Shown piece after piece: positions 19,913 to 27,598 of a stretch of 64,000 nt of DNA. The notes beneath the pieces were generated by a model. The model ran no database searches, had not been told where the DNA came from, and saw only the letters and a list, made by a program, of their open reading frames with translations. The stretch spans positions 1,364,001-1,428,000 of the forward strand of contig JADJJY010000001.1 in NCBI GenBank assembly GCA_016706275.1, read 5' to 3'. Both the position numbers and the translations under genes were made by a program. How positions within the stretch are numbered: position 1 is the first letter of the stretch; every line of letters begins with the position of its first letter. Source of the DNA: Chloracidobacterium sp. (GTDB lineage Bacteria; Acidobacteriota; Blastocatellia; Pyrinomonadales; Pyrinomonadaceae).

Positions 19913-20452
19913 ATGTCGTCAAAGAAACATAGTGACAGCGTCGCAGACCTTAATAAGGCCTACGAAGAGAACGAGATAGGGCTGAAGGGCATCGTTTCGT
20001 TCGCGGTCGGGCTTTTTTTCCTGATCGTTATTACGTTTGGCTTGATGTGGGCGATGCTCAATGTCCTAAAGGACTACAACAAAGAGAACGCCGGCCCCGC
20101 AAACCCTATGGGCATGAGCGAGAAAGAGCGGCTCCCGGCTGAACCGCGACTCCAAGGGGCTCCGGGGTTTGGCGTCGAGTCGGAGAAAGGCTGGGTCAAT
20201 ATGGAGCTCGGCATCCCGCAGGCGGAGTATCGTGAGCTGTATAAGCAATGGCTCGTTCTTTGGGAACATGGCAAAAAGGACGCAAAGACCGGAACGGTGA
20301 CCGTCATGCCGATAGATGAGGCTAAAGAAAAATTCCTTAGCCAAAATGTAAAGGCAAAATCAGGTGCCGAAGCCGAAGCGTTACTTAAGAGTTCGCATGC
20401 CTTTATTTCAGAATCGAGTGCGGGACGCATGGCGTCGGAGAAGCGCCGGTAG
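19913..20452 (+). CDS. Single-TM protein of the act-cox operon (function unknown)
   Basis: This 179-residue protein has a polar N-terminus of about 28 residues, one transmembrane helix (IVSFAVGLFFLIVITFGLMW) and a periplasmic domain with a Pro-rich start and the pattern LQGAPGFGVESEKGWVNMEL followed by YRELYKQWLVLWEHG. Topology is probably N-in. It sits between actF and SCO, where small ACIII accessory subunits or oxidase assembly factors occur in related operons. I recognise no named family. A role in joining ACIII and the oxidase is inference from position only. Confidence 0.75.
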   Translation: MSSKKHSDSVADLNKAYEENEIGLKGIVSFAVGLFFLIVITFGLMWAMLNVLKDYNKENAGPANPMGMSEKERLPAEPRLQGAPGFGVESEKGWVNMELGIPQAEYRELYKQWLVLWEHGKKDAKTGTVTVMPIDEAKEKFLSQNVKAKSGAEAEALLKSSHAFISESSAGRMASEKRR

Positions 20453-20460
20453 ACTGGAAG

Positions 20461-20586
20461 GCAAAAGTAAAAAGTGAAAAGACAAAATGTAAAAGTCAAT
20501 TTTCTGAAATCCAAGACCTTTGGTCGCGGGGCCAGAATTGCGCTTTGTCTTTTACTGTTCACTGTTCACTGTTCACTATTCACTTT
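20461..20586. repeat. Inverted heptad element spanning the SCO start and signal peptide
   Basis: Left arm (20461-20497): units gcaaaag, taaaaag, tgaaaag, acaaaat, gtaaaag. Right arm (20546-20586): units based on actgttc/ttcacta. The arms are roughly inverted (aaaagtgaaaagac against gtcttttactgttcac). The SCO GTG start lies in the left arm, and the right arm encodes the signal-peptide core. Confidence 0.75.
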
Positions 20587-21421
20587 GAGCGTCTTCGCTC
20601 AAAAAAACGAGCATTACAATTCGCCGCTCTATAGCCCGAGAACATACGACCCGGCGATGTCCGAGCCTAATGGCCTGCCCGAAGCATTGAAAACTATCGG
20701 TATCGAGCAAAAGCTTGGGGCTCAGATGCCGATGGATGTCGAGTTCAAAGATGAGGACGGAAAAGCGGTAAAGCTCGGGAGCTATTTCAACACCGGACGG
20801 CCAGTGATCATCGCATTTGTTTATTACGAATGTCCGATGCTTTGCAATCAGGTGCTGAATGGACTTAGCGGTTCGTTAAAGGGAATAACGTTTGACGCCG
20901 GAAAAGATTTTGATGTCGTCGCGATCAGCTTTGACGCTCGCGAGAATGACAAGCCTGACCTGGCTAAGAACAAAAAAGCCGCTTACGTCGAACGATACGG
21001 ACGAGCAGGGGCAGAAAAGGGTTGGCATTTCCTCACCGGTACGCAAGAATCTATCGATAAGGCGACGGCCGCTGCAGGATTTAGTTACAAGTGGGACGAG
21101 AAAAGCGGCCAGTTTGCGCACGCGGCCGGCGTGATGATCGCAACGCCTGAGGGTAGGCTTTCGCGGTATTTGTACGGCATCGACTATTCGCCTAAGGACA
21201 TTAAGTTCGGCATCATGGAGTCGAACGAGAACAAGGTCGGCACCGCCGCTGAGCAGCTCTTGCTGTATTGCTATCATTACGATCCCTCGACGGGTAAGTA
21301 TGGCTTGGCGATCTTGCGTGTAATGCGAGTAGGCGGAGTACTGACTCTTGCGCTGATGGGCGTAATGGGATTTGTATTTTGGCGGAGAAATAAAAGAAAA
21401 GCAGTAGATGGTGAGCAGTAG
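20474..21421 (+). CDS. SCO/SenC family copper chaperone for the CuA site
   Basis: This 315-residue thioredoxin-fold protein helps assemble the CuA centre of cytochrome oxidase subunit II. The copper-binding Cys pair is ECPMLCNQV near residue 122 and the third ligand His is in SGQFAHAAGVM. It has an N-terminal signal (CLLLFTVHCSLFTLSVFAQ) and a C-terminal transmembrane helix (GGVLTLALMGVMGFVFWRR), which suggests double anchoring. The GTG start is uncertain because it lies in a low-complexity heptad arm. It stands directly upstream of coxB, as expected. Confidence 0.9.
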   Translation: MKRQNVKVNFLKSKTFGRGARIALCLLLFTVHCSLFTLSVFAQKNEHYNSPLYSPRTYDPAMSEPNGLPEALKTIGIEQKLGAQMPMDVEFKDEDGKAVKLGSYFNTGRPVIIAFVYYECPMLCNQVLNGLSGSLKGITFDAGKDFDVVAISFDARENDKPDLAKNKKAAYVERYGRAGAEKGWHFLTGTQESIDKATAAAGFSYKWDEKSGQFAHAAGVMIATPEGRLSRYLYGIDYSPKDIKFGIMESNENKVGTAAEQLLLYCYHYDPSTGKYGLAILRVMRVGGVLTLALMGVMGFVFWRRNKRKAVDGEQ

Positions 21422-21440
21422 TTGATCGCCCTGGTGGCTT

Positions 21441-21455
21441 ACAACTGACAACTGA
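21441..21455. repeat. Short heptad pair before coxB
   Basis: Two copies of acaactg in tandem lie immediately before the coxB ATG at 21459, in the 37-bp gap after SCO. No clear Shine-Dalgarno is present there. Confidence 0.55.
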
Positions 21456-21458
21456 GTT

Positions 21459-22502
21459 ATGCAGAACACAACGTGGATACCATTATTTCCGGATCAGGCC
21501 TCGACTTTCGCGTGGCAGGTAGATGCCCTGTATTTTTACCTGATCGCGGTGAGCGTTGCTTTCACGATTCCTATCGTGTTGGCGATAGTTTTCTTCGCCC
21601 TTAAATACCGCGAAACCGAGAAATATGCGACGCCCGAAGAAATGCATGGCTCAATGCTGCTCGAAACGGTTTGGTCGATCATTCCGTTCATTATCTCGAT
21701 GACGATCTTTATTGGTGGGGCTCTTGTATATTTTAATCAATATACGCCTCCCGAAGACGCGATGGAGGTCTATGTTGTCGGTAAGCAGTGGATGTGGAAA
21801 GCCCAGCACCAAACGGGCCAGCGTGAGATCAACGAGCTGCATGTCCCGGTTGGACGCAAGGTCAAGTTGACAATGACGACTGAAGACGTGCTGCACGATT
21901 TTTCGATACCGGCATTTCGAACAAAAGCTGACGTCGTTCCGGGACGCTACACTTATATGTGGTTCGAGGCGACAAAACCGGGCAAATATCATCTCTACTG
22001 CGCCGAATACTGTGGCCTAAACCATTCCGGCATGGTGGGTTGGATCTATGTGATGGAACAGCGTGATTTTGACAATTGGTTGAGCGGCAGCGTCTCGGGC
22101 CAGACACCGGTCGAGATGGGCAAAGACCTGTTTACGAACAAGCTCGGCTGCGCATCATGTCATGCTGGTGGCCCTGCTCAACGCGGTGCCAAGCTCGAAG
22201 GAATCTATAATAACGATGTGAAATTGGTCGGCGGGGCCACGGTCAAGGCTGATGAGCAATATATTCGCAATTCGATCCTTAACCCGTCGTCACAAGTTGT
22301 TGAAGGATTTCAGCCGATAATGCCGACATTTAAGGGACAGGTGACAGAGGAGCAGCTCAACGCATTGGTAGCATATATTAAATCGCTAAGCCCCAATGCC
22401 GCTGCGTCAACCGCGGCGATGCCGGCGACCCCGGCGGCAAATGCAACCACGCCAGCTGCTAACAAGCCGGCTGCAAAACCGGCCGCGAATGCTAATAAGT
22501 AG
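21459..22502 (+). CDS. coxB: Cytochrome c oxidase subunit II fused to cytochrome c (caa3 type)
   Basis: The protein is 347 residues. Two N-terminal helices (about 24-48 and 68-90) are followed by a cupredoxin domain whose CuA ligands are visible: VLHDFSIPAF supplies His, and YCAEYCGLNHSGM supplies Cys, Cys, His and Met. A C-terminal cytochrome c domain carries CASCH near residue 229 and a Met in FQPIMPTFKG. It ends in an Ala/Pro/Asn/Lys low-complexity tail of about 35 residues. This fused subunit takes electrons from ACIII/ActE and passes them to subunit I. Confidence 0.95.
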   Translation: MQNTTWIPLFPDQASTFAWQVDALYFYLIAVSVAFTIPIVLAIVFFALKYRETEKYATPEEMHGSMLLETVWSIIPFIISMTIFIGGALVYFNQYTPPEDAMEVYVVGKQWMWKAQHQTGQREINELHVPVGRKVKLTMTTEDVLHDFSIPAFRTKADVVPGRYTYMWFEATKPGKYHLYCAEYCGLNHSGMVGWIYVMEQRDFDNWLSGSVSGQTPVEMGKDLFTNKLGCASCHAGGPAQRGAKLEGIYNNDVKLVGGATVKADEQYIRNSILNPSSQVVEGFQPIMPTFKGQVTEEQLNALVAYIKSLSPNAAASTAAMPATPAANATTPAANKPAAKPAANANK

Positions 22503-22514
22503 TTTTTAAGGATT

Positions 22515-24188
22515 ATGAACGCGCAAACTGCAATCACAGAAGGTCACGCCGACACACCAAAGGGCAATTATTTGACCAATGGCTCGACGCTGGCATCGTG
22601 GCTACTGACCAAAGATCATAAACGCATCGCGATCATGTATCTGATCTCGGTTTCAGTATTCTTTATGATGGGCGGGCTCTATGCAGCCACAATCCGTCTG
22701 GAATTGCTGACCCCGGCTAGTGATCTGGTCGAAACCGCGACGTATAACAAGGTCTTTACCCAGCACGGTATCTTGATGATCTTTTTCTTCTTGATACCGT
22801 CGATACCGGCCATTTTGGGTAACTTCTTGCTGCCCCTAATGATCGGAGCCAAAGATCTTGCTCTGCCGCGTATCAACCTTATTAGTCTTTATATCTATTG
22901 GCTCGGTGGGGGGCTCACGCTGTTCGCTCTCATGCAGGGCGGCGTTGATACGGGTTGGACGTTCTATACCCCGTACAGTACGACATTTTCGAATTCGTTC
23001 GTTATGTTTGTAGGCCTAGGCATCTTTATTAACGGCTTTTCGTCGATCCTTACGGGCTTGAACTTTATCGTCACGATCCACACGATGCGTGCTCCGGGAA
23101 TGACTTGGTTCCGCATGCCTTTATTTGTTTGGGCTCATTACGCGACTAGTCTTGTGATGATCCTCGGAACACCGGTCGTTGCGATCACAGTGCTCCTGCT
23201 CGCGATCGAGCGTGCAACACACGTTGGGATCTTTGATCCGTCGATCGGCGGCGACCCGATCCTGTTCCAGCACATGTTCTGGTTCTATTCTCATCCGGCG
23301 GTCTATATCATGATCTTACCGGGAATGGGTGTCATCTCTGAGCTGATCTCAAACTTTTCGAGAAAGAAAGTTTTTGGCTACGAATTTATCGCTTTCTCAA
23401 GCATCGCGATCGCTGTTTTTGGGTTCCTCGTTTGGGGTCACCACATGTTTGTCAGCGGCCAGTCGATCTACGCAGGAATGGTTTTCTCATTCCTAACGAT
23501 GGTCGTTGCGGTGCCGTCGGCGATCAAGATGTTTAACTGGACGGCGACCTTGTACAAAGGTTCGATCTCGTTCGACACGCCGATGCTATATGCCCTCGGG
23601 TTTATGGGATTGTTCCTGATCGGCGGATTGACCGGACTATTTTTAGGGGCCATCGGCCTCACGGTCCATCTGACCGACACATACTTTGTCGTCGCTCACT
23701 TTCACTACGTGATGGTCGGCGGGCAGGTGATCGCATATCTCGGCGGTATCCATTACTGGTGGCCGAAAATGACGGGCCGGATGTATTCCGAATTTTGGGG
23801 CAAGATCTCTGCGATGCTCGTTTTTGTTGGCTTTAACCTGACCTTCTTTCCGCAATTCATACTCGGCTATCAGGGCATGCCGCGACGTTACGCCGCGTAT
23901 CCTGAGGAGTTGCAGGTGCTTAATATCTTTTCGACCGCCGGGGCTTCGGTGCTTGGCATAGGTCTGATCATGCCGGCAATTTATCTGACGCACTCGCTGA
24001 TCTTTGGTAAGAAAGCTGGCGATAATCCGTGGATGCATCCCGGGTTAGAATGGCGGACAAGCTCGCCGCCGCCGACTGAGAATTTTGACGTAATGCCTGT
24101 TGTCACTTGGGAGGCATATGAGTTTGGCGAAGAGAGCGGCTTGGATCTTGAGGGGGCAAAGCGTCGCGATGCGGCATCGATTGCATAA
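22515..24188 (+). CDS. coxA: Cytochrome c oxidase subunit I (haem-copper oxidase, A2-like)
   Basis: The protein is 557 residues with 12 or more helices. Haem and CuB ligands are present: QHGILMIFFF, FYSHPAVYIM (CuB His and cross-linked Tyr, near 258), VWGHHMFVSG (two CuB His) and VVAHFHYVMVGG (haem a3 and a His). The D-channel glutamate of type A1 enzymes (HPEVY) is replaced by Ala and preceded by Tyr-Ser, the signature of type A2 oxidases such as Rhodothermus caa3. It reduces O2 to water with proton pumping. Confidence 0.96.
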   Translation: MNAQTAITEGHADTPKGNYLTNGSTLASWLLTKDHKRIAIMYLISVSVFFMMGGLYAATIRLELLTPASDLVETATYNKVFTQHGILMIFFFLIPSIPAILGNFLLPLMIGAKDLALPRINLISLYIYWLGGGLTLFALMQGGVDTGWTFYTPYSTTFSNSFVMFVGLGIFINGFSSILTGLNFIVTIHTMRAPGMTWFRMPLFVWAHYATSLVMILGTPVVAITVLLLAIERATHVGIFDPSIGGDPILFQHMFWFYSHPAVYIMILPGMGVISELISNFSRKKVFGYEFIAFSSIAIAVFGFLVWGHHMFVSGQSIYAGMVFSFLTMVVAVPSAIKMFNWTATLYKGSISFDTPMLYALGFMGLFLIGGLTGLFLGAIGLTVHLTDTYFVVAHFHYVMVGGQVIAYLGGIHYWWPKMTGRMYSEFWGKISAMLVFVGFNLTFFPQFILGYQGMPRRYAAYPEELQVLNIFSTAGASVLGIGLIMPAIYLTHSLIFGKKAGDNPWMHPGLEWRTSSPPPTENFDVMPVVTWEAYEFGEESGLDLEGAKRRDAASIA

Positions 24189-24207
24189 ACGGTCCTAATT
24201 AACACAA

Positions 24208-25107
24208 ATGTCGACACACGAAACATCAGATAAGTTTGTTTATCACGAGCCGGGCTTACAGCACCAGTTCGAAGACATGGGCCAACAGGAAGAGAGCGTC
24301 TCGATCGGGATGTGGATGTTCCTGGTTCAGGAGATCCTGTTTTTCGGCGGGCTTTTTACGGCCTATCTCGTATTTCGCTCTAAATATCCGATGGCCTTTG
24401 CCGCCGGCTCTAATCACCTCGACGCGTTTTGGGGCGGGCTTAACACTCTCGTGCTGATCGTCAGTTCGCTGACGATGGCTCTGACCGTGTATTACGCACA
24501 AAAAAGCAACCGGTCGATGCAGGTCATAATGATCGTGTTGACGATGTTCTTCGGTGCGACATTTCTCGGGGTCAAGGCGATCGAATACACCGATAAATAT
24601 AATCACGGGCTTATCCCTGTCGCCGGATTGAATAAGAAGATCAAGGATGACAAAGCGGCTCATGAAACCGGCCACGAAAAGCCGTGCTGGGAAGTCGATC
24701 ACAACGCACCTGCGGTTGAGCATCCAAATCCTCGAGGTGATTTTCAGTGGACGGATTGCTCGCTCGTAAAACTCGCTCAGGACAAGAATTTTCTTACCGA
24801 GTCCGAAAAGATCGGTTATTTTGTTAAAGACGAAAACGGAGGGGACCGGATCGATGCGAACAAGTTTCGCGACAAGGTCCGCATTTTCTTTTTCCTATAT
24901 TTCGTAATGACCGGGCTGCATGCTCTGCATATGATCGTCGGTTTGGGCTTAATGCTGTGGCTGCTGTGGACGGCGTTTCGTGGACATTACACGTCCGAGT
25001 ATTATATGCCGGTCGAGATGTCAGGGCTGTATTGGCACTTTGTTGATATCGTCTGGATATTCCTGTTCCCGCTGTTATATTTGCTGGGCAGACACTTTCT
25101 TCATTAG
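24208..25107 (+). CDS. coxC: Cytochrome c oxidase subunit III
   Basis: This 299-residue membrane protein begins QHQFEDMGQQEESVSIGMWM and has helices near 34-55, 70-92 and 105-125. After a long hydrophilic insert come two further helices (FFFLYFVMTGLHALHMIVGL and the C-terminal HFVDIVWIFLFPLLYLLG). The insert, about residues 130-215, is rich in His, Lys, Asp and Glu and contains two Cys (KPCWEVDH, WTDCSLVK). It makes the protein longer than the usual size of about 200 residues. It starts 19 nt after coxA. Confidence 0.92.
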   Translation: MSTHETSDKFVYHEPGLQHQFEDMGQQEESVSIGMWMFLVQEILFFGGLFTAYLVFRSKYPMAFAAGSNHLDAFWGGLNTLVLIVSSLTMALTVYYAQKSNRSMQVIMIVLTMFFGATFLGVKAIEYTDKYNHGLIPVAGLNKKIKDDKAAHETGHEKPCWEVDHNAPAVEHPNPRGDFQWTDCSLVKLAQDKNFLTESEKIGYFVKDENGGDRIDANKFRDKVRIFFFLYFVMTGLHALHMIVGLGLMLWLLWTAFRGHYTSEYYMPVEMSGLYWHFVDIVWIFLFPLLYLLGRHFLH

Positions 25108-25115
25108 AGGTAACG

Positions 25116-25439
25116 ATGTCGGATAATAATAGTGAACATCTGCACATGAATATTCCCAAGTATATTGGAATATTTATGATACTTGTCGTCGGTACGATCG
25201 CCACATATTTTGCGGCGACGGTCGATATGGATCGCTTTTTTCCAGGAGCGAATACACTTGTCGCGTTGTTGATCGCATTTACAAAGATGACGTTCGTGAT
25301 GCTTTTCTTTATGCACGTCTATTGGAGCAAAAGGCTGATCTGGCTGGCGGCCGTCGGCAGCTTTTTCTGGCTGGCGATCATGTTTGCGTACACGATGCAG
25401 GATTACCTTACGCGTGGTTCCGGAACTTTTTCCGGTTAA
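25116..25439 (+). CDS. coxD: Cytochrome c oxidase subunit IV (prokaryotic type)
   Basis: This 107-residue protein has three transmembrane helices (about 14-36, 45-68 and 74-96), with the typical FTKMTFVMLFFMHVYWSKRL motif. It is the small subunit that stabilises the oxidase. It begins 8 nt after coxC and is the last gene of the act-cox operon; a terminator follows 21 nt after its stop. Confidence 0.9.
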   Translation: MSDNNSEHLHMNIPKYIGIFMILVVGTIATYFAATVDMDRFFPGANTLVALLIAFTKMTFVMLFFMHVYWSKRLIWLAAVGSFFWLAIMFAYTMQDYLTRGSGTFSG

Positions 25440-25460
25440 ATATCAGTTTTTATTAGATTG

Positions 25461-25505
25461 AACGCGGGAGCGGGAGAAATTTATATCTCGTTCCCGCGTC
25501 TTTTC
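25461..25505 (+). terminator. Terminator of the act-cox operon
   Basis: An imperfect GC-rich hairpin (aacgcgggagcgggaga against tctcgttcccgcgtc) is followed by TTTTC. It lies just after coxD, as expected for the end of the 13.6-kb respiratory transcript. Confidence 0.8.
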
Positions 25506-25605
25506 ATTGGTAGCAAATGGCGTTTTGACGTGCTATTATCTTGCGTTTGACACGTTGATAGGCGATTAGTTGCAACGCCCCACGTGTCTGAACCATCTGA
25601 AACGA

Positions 25606-26679
25606 ATGAAGACCAAAAACGGCAAATTTACAAGACTCAGTACCGCGATACTTTTCGCGGTTGTAGCCGTGTCTGCCGGTTGTATCAAGGTCAAGCAAGA
25701 TCGCGCGACCGCACGTCTCTTAAAGACCGAAAATGCCTCTCAAGCGGAGTTGCTCAAAGAGATCGACCGCTTTTCGCGCGTTAATTCAATGCGGGCAAAG
25801 ATGGATCTCAAATTTGAAGATAATTCATTCGCGGAATTTGGGAGCAAAGAGGTCTATCGTCAAGCGGATGGTGAGGTCGTCGTCCAGCGTCCCGGTAAAA
25901 TATTGCTTAAGGTTCAGGTGCCCATCATACATTCGGACGTAGCTCAAATGACATCAGATGGGTCGCAGTTTCGCGTCGCCATACTGCAGGATGGTGGTAC
26001 CGGCAAATATAAAAAGTTTCTCAAGGGAACCAACGGTGCAGATTACTCAAAACTGCAAAAGCAGCTAAGCACCGCCGAGCTTGAGAACGCCAAAAAGACA
26101 AACGAAAGCGTTAATGCATTTGCCAACCTGCGGCCCCAGCATTTTACCGACGCAATGCTTGTGCGGCCCACTGACCAAGCAAATGTCTACGCGATGAGCA
26201 CGATCTTTCAGCAAGAAGAAGACACGAGCGTCGATAAAAAATCACCGGTTCGAAATGTGACACGCGGTTATTATCTGCTTGACGAATTTTCAAAGCAGCC
26301 TGACGGGATTTTAAAGATCATGCGTCGTTTTTGGTTTGACCGCGTGGGCGGTATCAGGCTAGCTAAGCAACAGATATTCGACGCCAAGGGGGAGATCGAA
26401 TCCGACATTGTCTACGGCAAAGAAGGCAGTCTTACGGCCACCGGAAACTATCCGAACCTACCGCTTGAAATACAAGTGACGCGGCCAAAAGAGCGGTACT
26501 CGATGAAACTGACGTACCAGACGCCTGAGGCTGTTACGATCGGCACGACTTTTCCTGACGCGGCTTTCGTACTGCAAAATTCGTGGAATTTAGAAGAGGT
26601 CGATCTCGACAAACGGTTGCTCGAAGCGACCGTTGAACAACCGCTTTTCGACAATAAGGCCCCGATTACAAAAAATTAA
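25606..26679 (+). CDS. Lipoprotein, LolA/LolB-fold-like
   Basis: This 357-residue protein has a lipoprotein signal (AILFAVVAVSAGCIK). The mature part begins with a helix rich in Lys/Glu and continues as predominantly beta strands with pairs such as GEVVVQRPGKILLKVQVPII and YYLLDEF...RRFWFDRVGGIRLAKQQIFD. This is reminiscent of outer-membrane lipoprotein-sorting (LolA/LolB/DUF4292) domains, but there is no diagnostic motif. The ATG at 25606 gives the signal; an upstream TTG would add 12 residues. Downstream genes encode a LolD-like ATPase, a small membrane protein and a LolA-like protein, suggesting a lipoprotein-handling set. Confidence 0.7.
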   Translation: MKTKNGKFTRLSTAILFAVVAVSAGCIKVKQDRATARLLKTENASQAELLKEIDRFSRVNSMRAKMDLKFEDNSFAEFGSKEVYRQADGEVVVQRPGKILLKVQVPIIHSDVAQMTSDGSQFRVAILQDGGTGKYKKFLKGTNGADYSKLQKQLSTAELENAKKTNESVNAFANLRPQHFTDAMLVRPTDQANVYAMSTIFQQEEDTSVDKKSPVRNVTRGYYLLDEFSKQPDGILKIMRRFWFDRVGGIRLAKQQIFDAKGEIESDIVYGKEGSLTATGNYPNLPLEIQVTRPKERYSMKLTYQTPEAVTIGTTFPDAAFVLQNSWNLEEVDLDKRLLEATVEQPLFDNKAPITKN

Positions 26680-26691
26680 CGCACCCCGAAG

Positions 26692-27366
26692 ATGAAACCG
26701 ATCCTAAGCACCATAGATCTAAAAAAGTCATACAAAGTCGGCAAGCTCGATGTCCAGGTTTTGCGAGGGCTTTCGTTTGATGTAGCCGAGGGTGAGTTTA
26801 TTGCCATCATGGGCCCGTCGGGCTGTGGTAAATCGACGCTGCTCCACTTACTCGGCGGATTGCTTTCGCCGACGAGCGGCAGCATCCTGATCGACGGCGA
26901 GGACCTTGCCAAAGTCTCGGACGCACGGCGGACTGATATCCGTCGGCGCAAGATCGGCTTTGTGTTTCAGCGGTTCAATCTGTTTCCTACATTATCGGCC
27001 GAGGGAAACCTGAAATTGGCAGAAAAGATCCATACCGGCCAGAGTGGTAAAAATTCCGATAATCGTCGTGAGGTCTTGAGACTGCTTAAACTTGAGGATA
27101 AAATGCATCATAAGCCGCTCGAACTGTCCGGCGGCGAACAGCAGCGAGTTGCTCTGGCGCGTGCGATCGTAAACGGCCCGGCGATCATCCTGGCGGATGA
27201 ACCGACGGGTAATCTCGACTCGGAAAATTCGCAGATCGTGCTGGAAATGTTTAAAGAGCTAAATGAAAAATTTGGCCAGACGATCATCATGATCACACAC
27301 AACCCCGAGGCTGCGGCGGTCTGCACGCGAACGATACAGATGCGTGACGGCCACATAATTAATTGA
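26692..27366 (+). CDS. ABC transporter ATP-binding protein (LolD/MacB type)
   Basis: This 224-residue ATPase has Walker A GPSGCGKST, a Q-loop FVFQRFNLFP, the signature LSGGEQQRVALARA, Walker B IILADEPTGNLDS and a switch His in MITHN. Length and the GNLDSE segment place it in the LolD/MacB/FtsE-like group that drives mechanotransmission permeases. No permease gene is adjacent; neighbours encode a lipoprotein and LolA-like proteins, consistent with a Lol role. The GTG/ATG choice is unambiguous (ATG), 12 nt after the preceding stop. Confidence 0.9.
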   Translation: MKPILSTIDLKKSYKVGKLDVQVLRGLSFDVAEGEFIAIMGPSGCGKSTLLHLLGGLLSPTSGSILIDGEDLAKVSDARRTDIRRRKIGFVFQRFNLFPTLSAEGNLKLAEKIHTGQSGKNSDNRREVLRLLKLEDKMHHKPLELSGGEQQRVALARAIVNGPAIILADEPTGNLDSENSQIVLEMFKELNEKFGQTIIMITHNPEAAAVCTRTIQMRDGHIIN

Positions 27367-27376
27367 ACAAATTCGT

Positions 27377-27553
27377 ATGAAGAACGTGATCAATTGGAAC
27401 TATGAAAGGGCATCGTGGCAATGGGACGTTTTGTGCATTTTGATAATGATATTTATTTTCGCGACGCCAAAGTCGTGGTTTAACAAACCAAAATCGCCGG
27501 CAACCCAATCTGCCCCCGCGACCGTCCAATCTGTGACTGAGACCGCAAAATAG
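27377..27553 (+). CDS. 58-residue single-TM protein between the LolD-like and LolA-like genes
   Basis: An uninterrupted frame runs from ATG 27377 to TAG 27551, starting 10 nt after the ATPase stop. The product begins MKNVINWNYERASWQWDVLC, then a hydrophobic helix ILIMIFIFATP, then the segment KSWFNKPKS and a Pro/Ala/Thr/Gln tail. I believe the pattern 'E R x x x Q x D V ... F I F x T P + x W F' recurs next to lipoprotein-sorting genes in other Acidobacteriota; this is recall and not checked. It may be an accessory of the neighbouring ABC/LolA system. Confidence 0.65.
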   Translation: MKNVINWNYERASWQWDVLCILIMIFIFATPKSWFNKPKSPATQSAPATVQSVTETAK

Positions 27554-27598
27554 ATCCAAAGAAAATATTATTGTTTGCCGGTTGGAGTTAATGTATTT

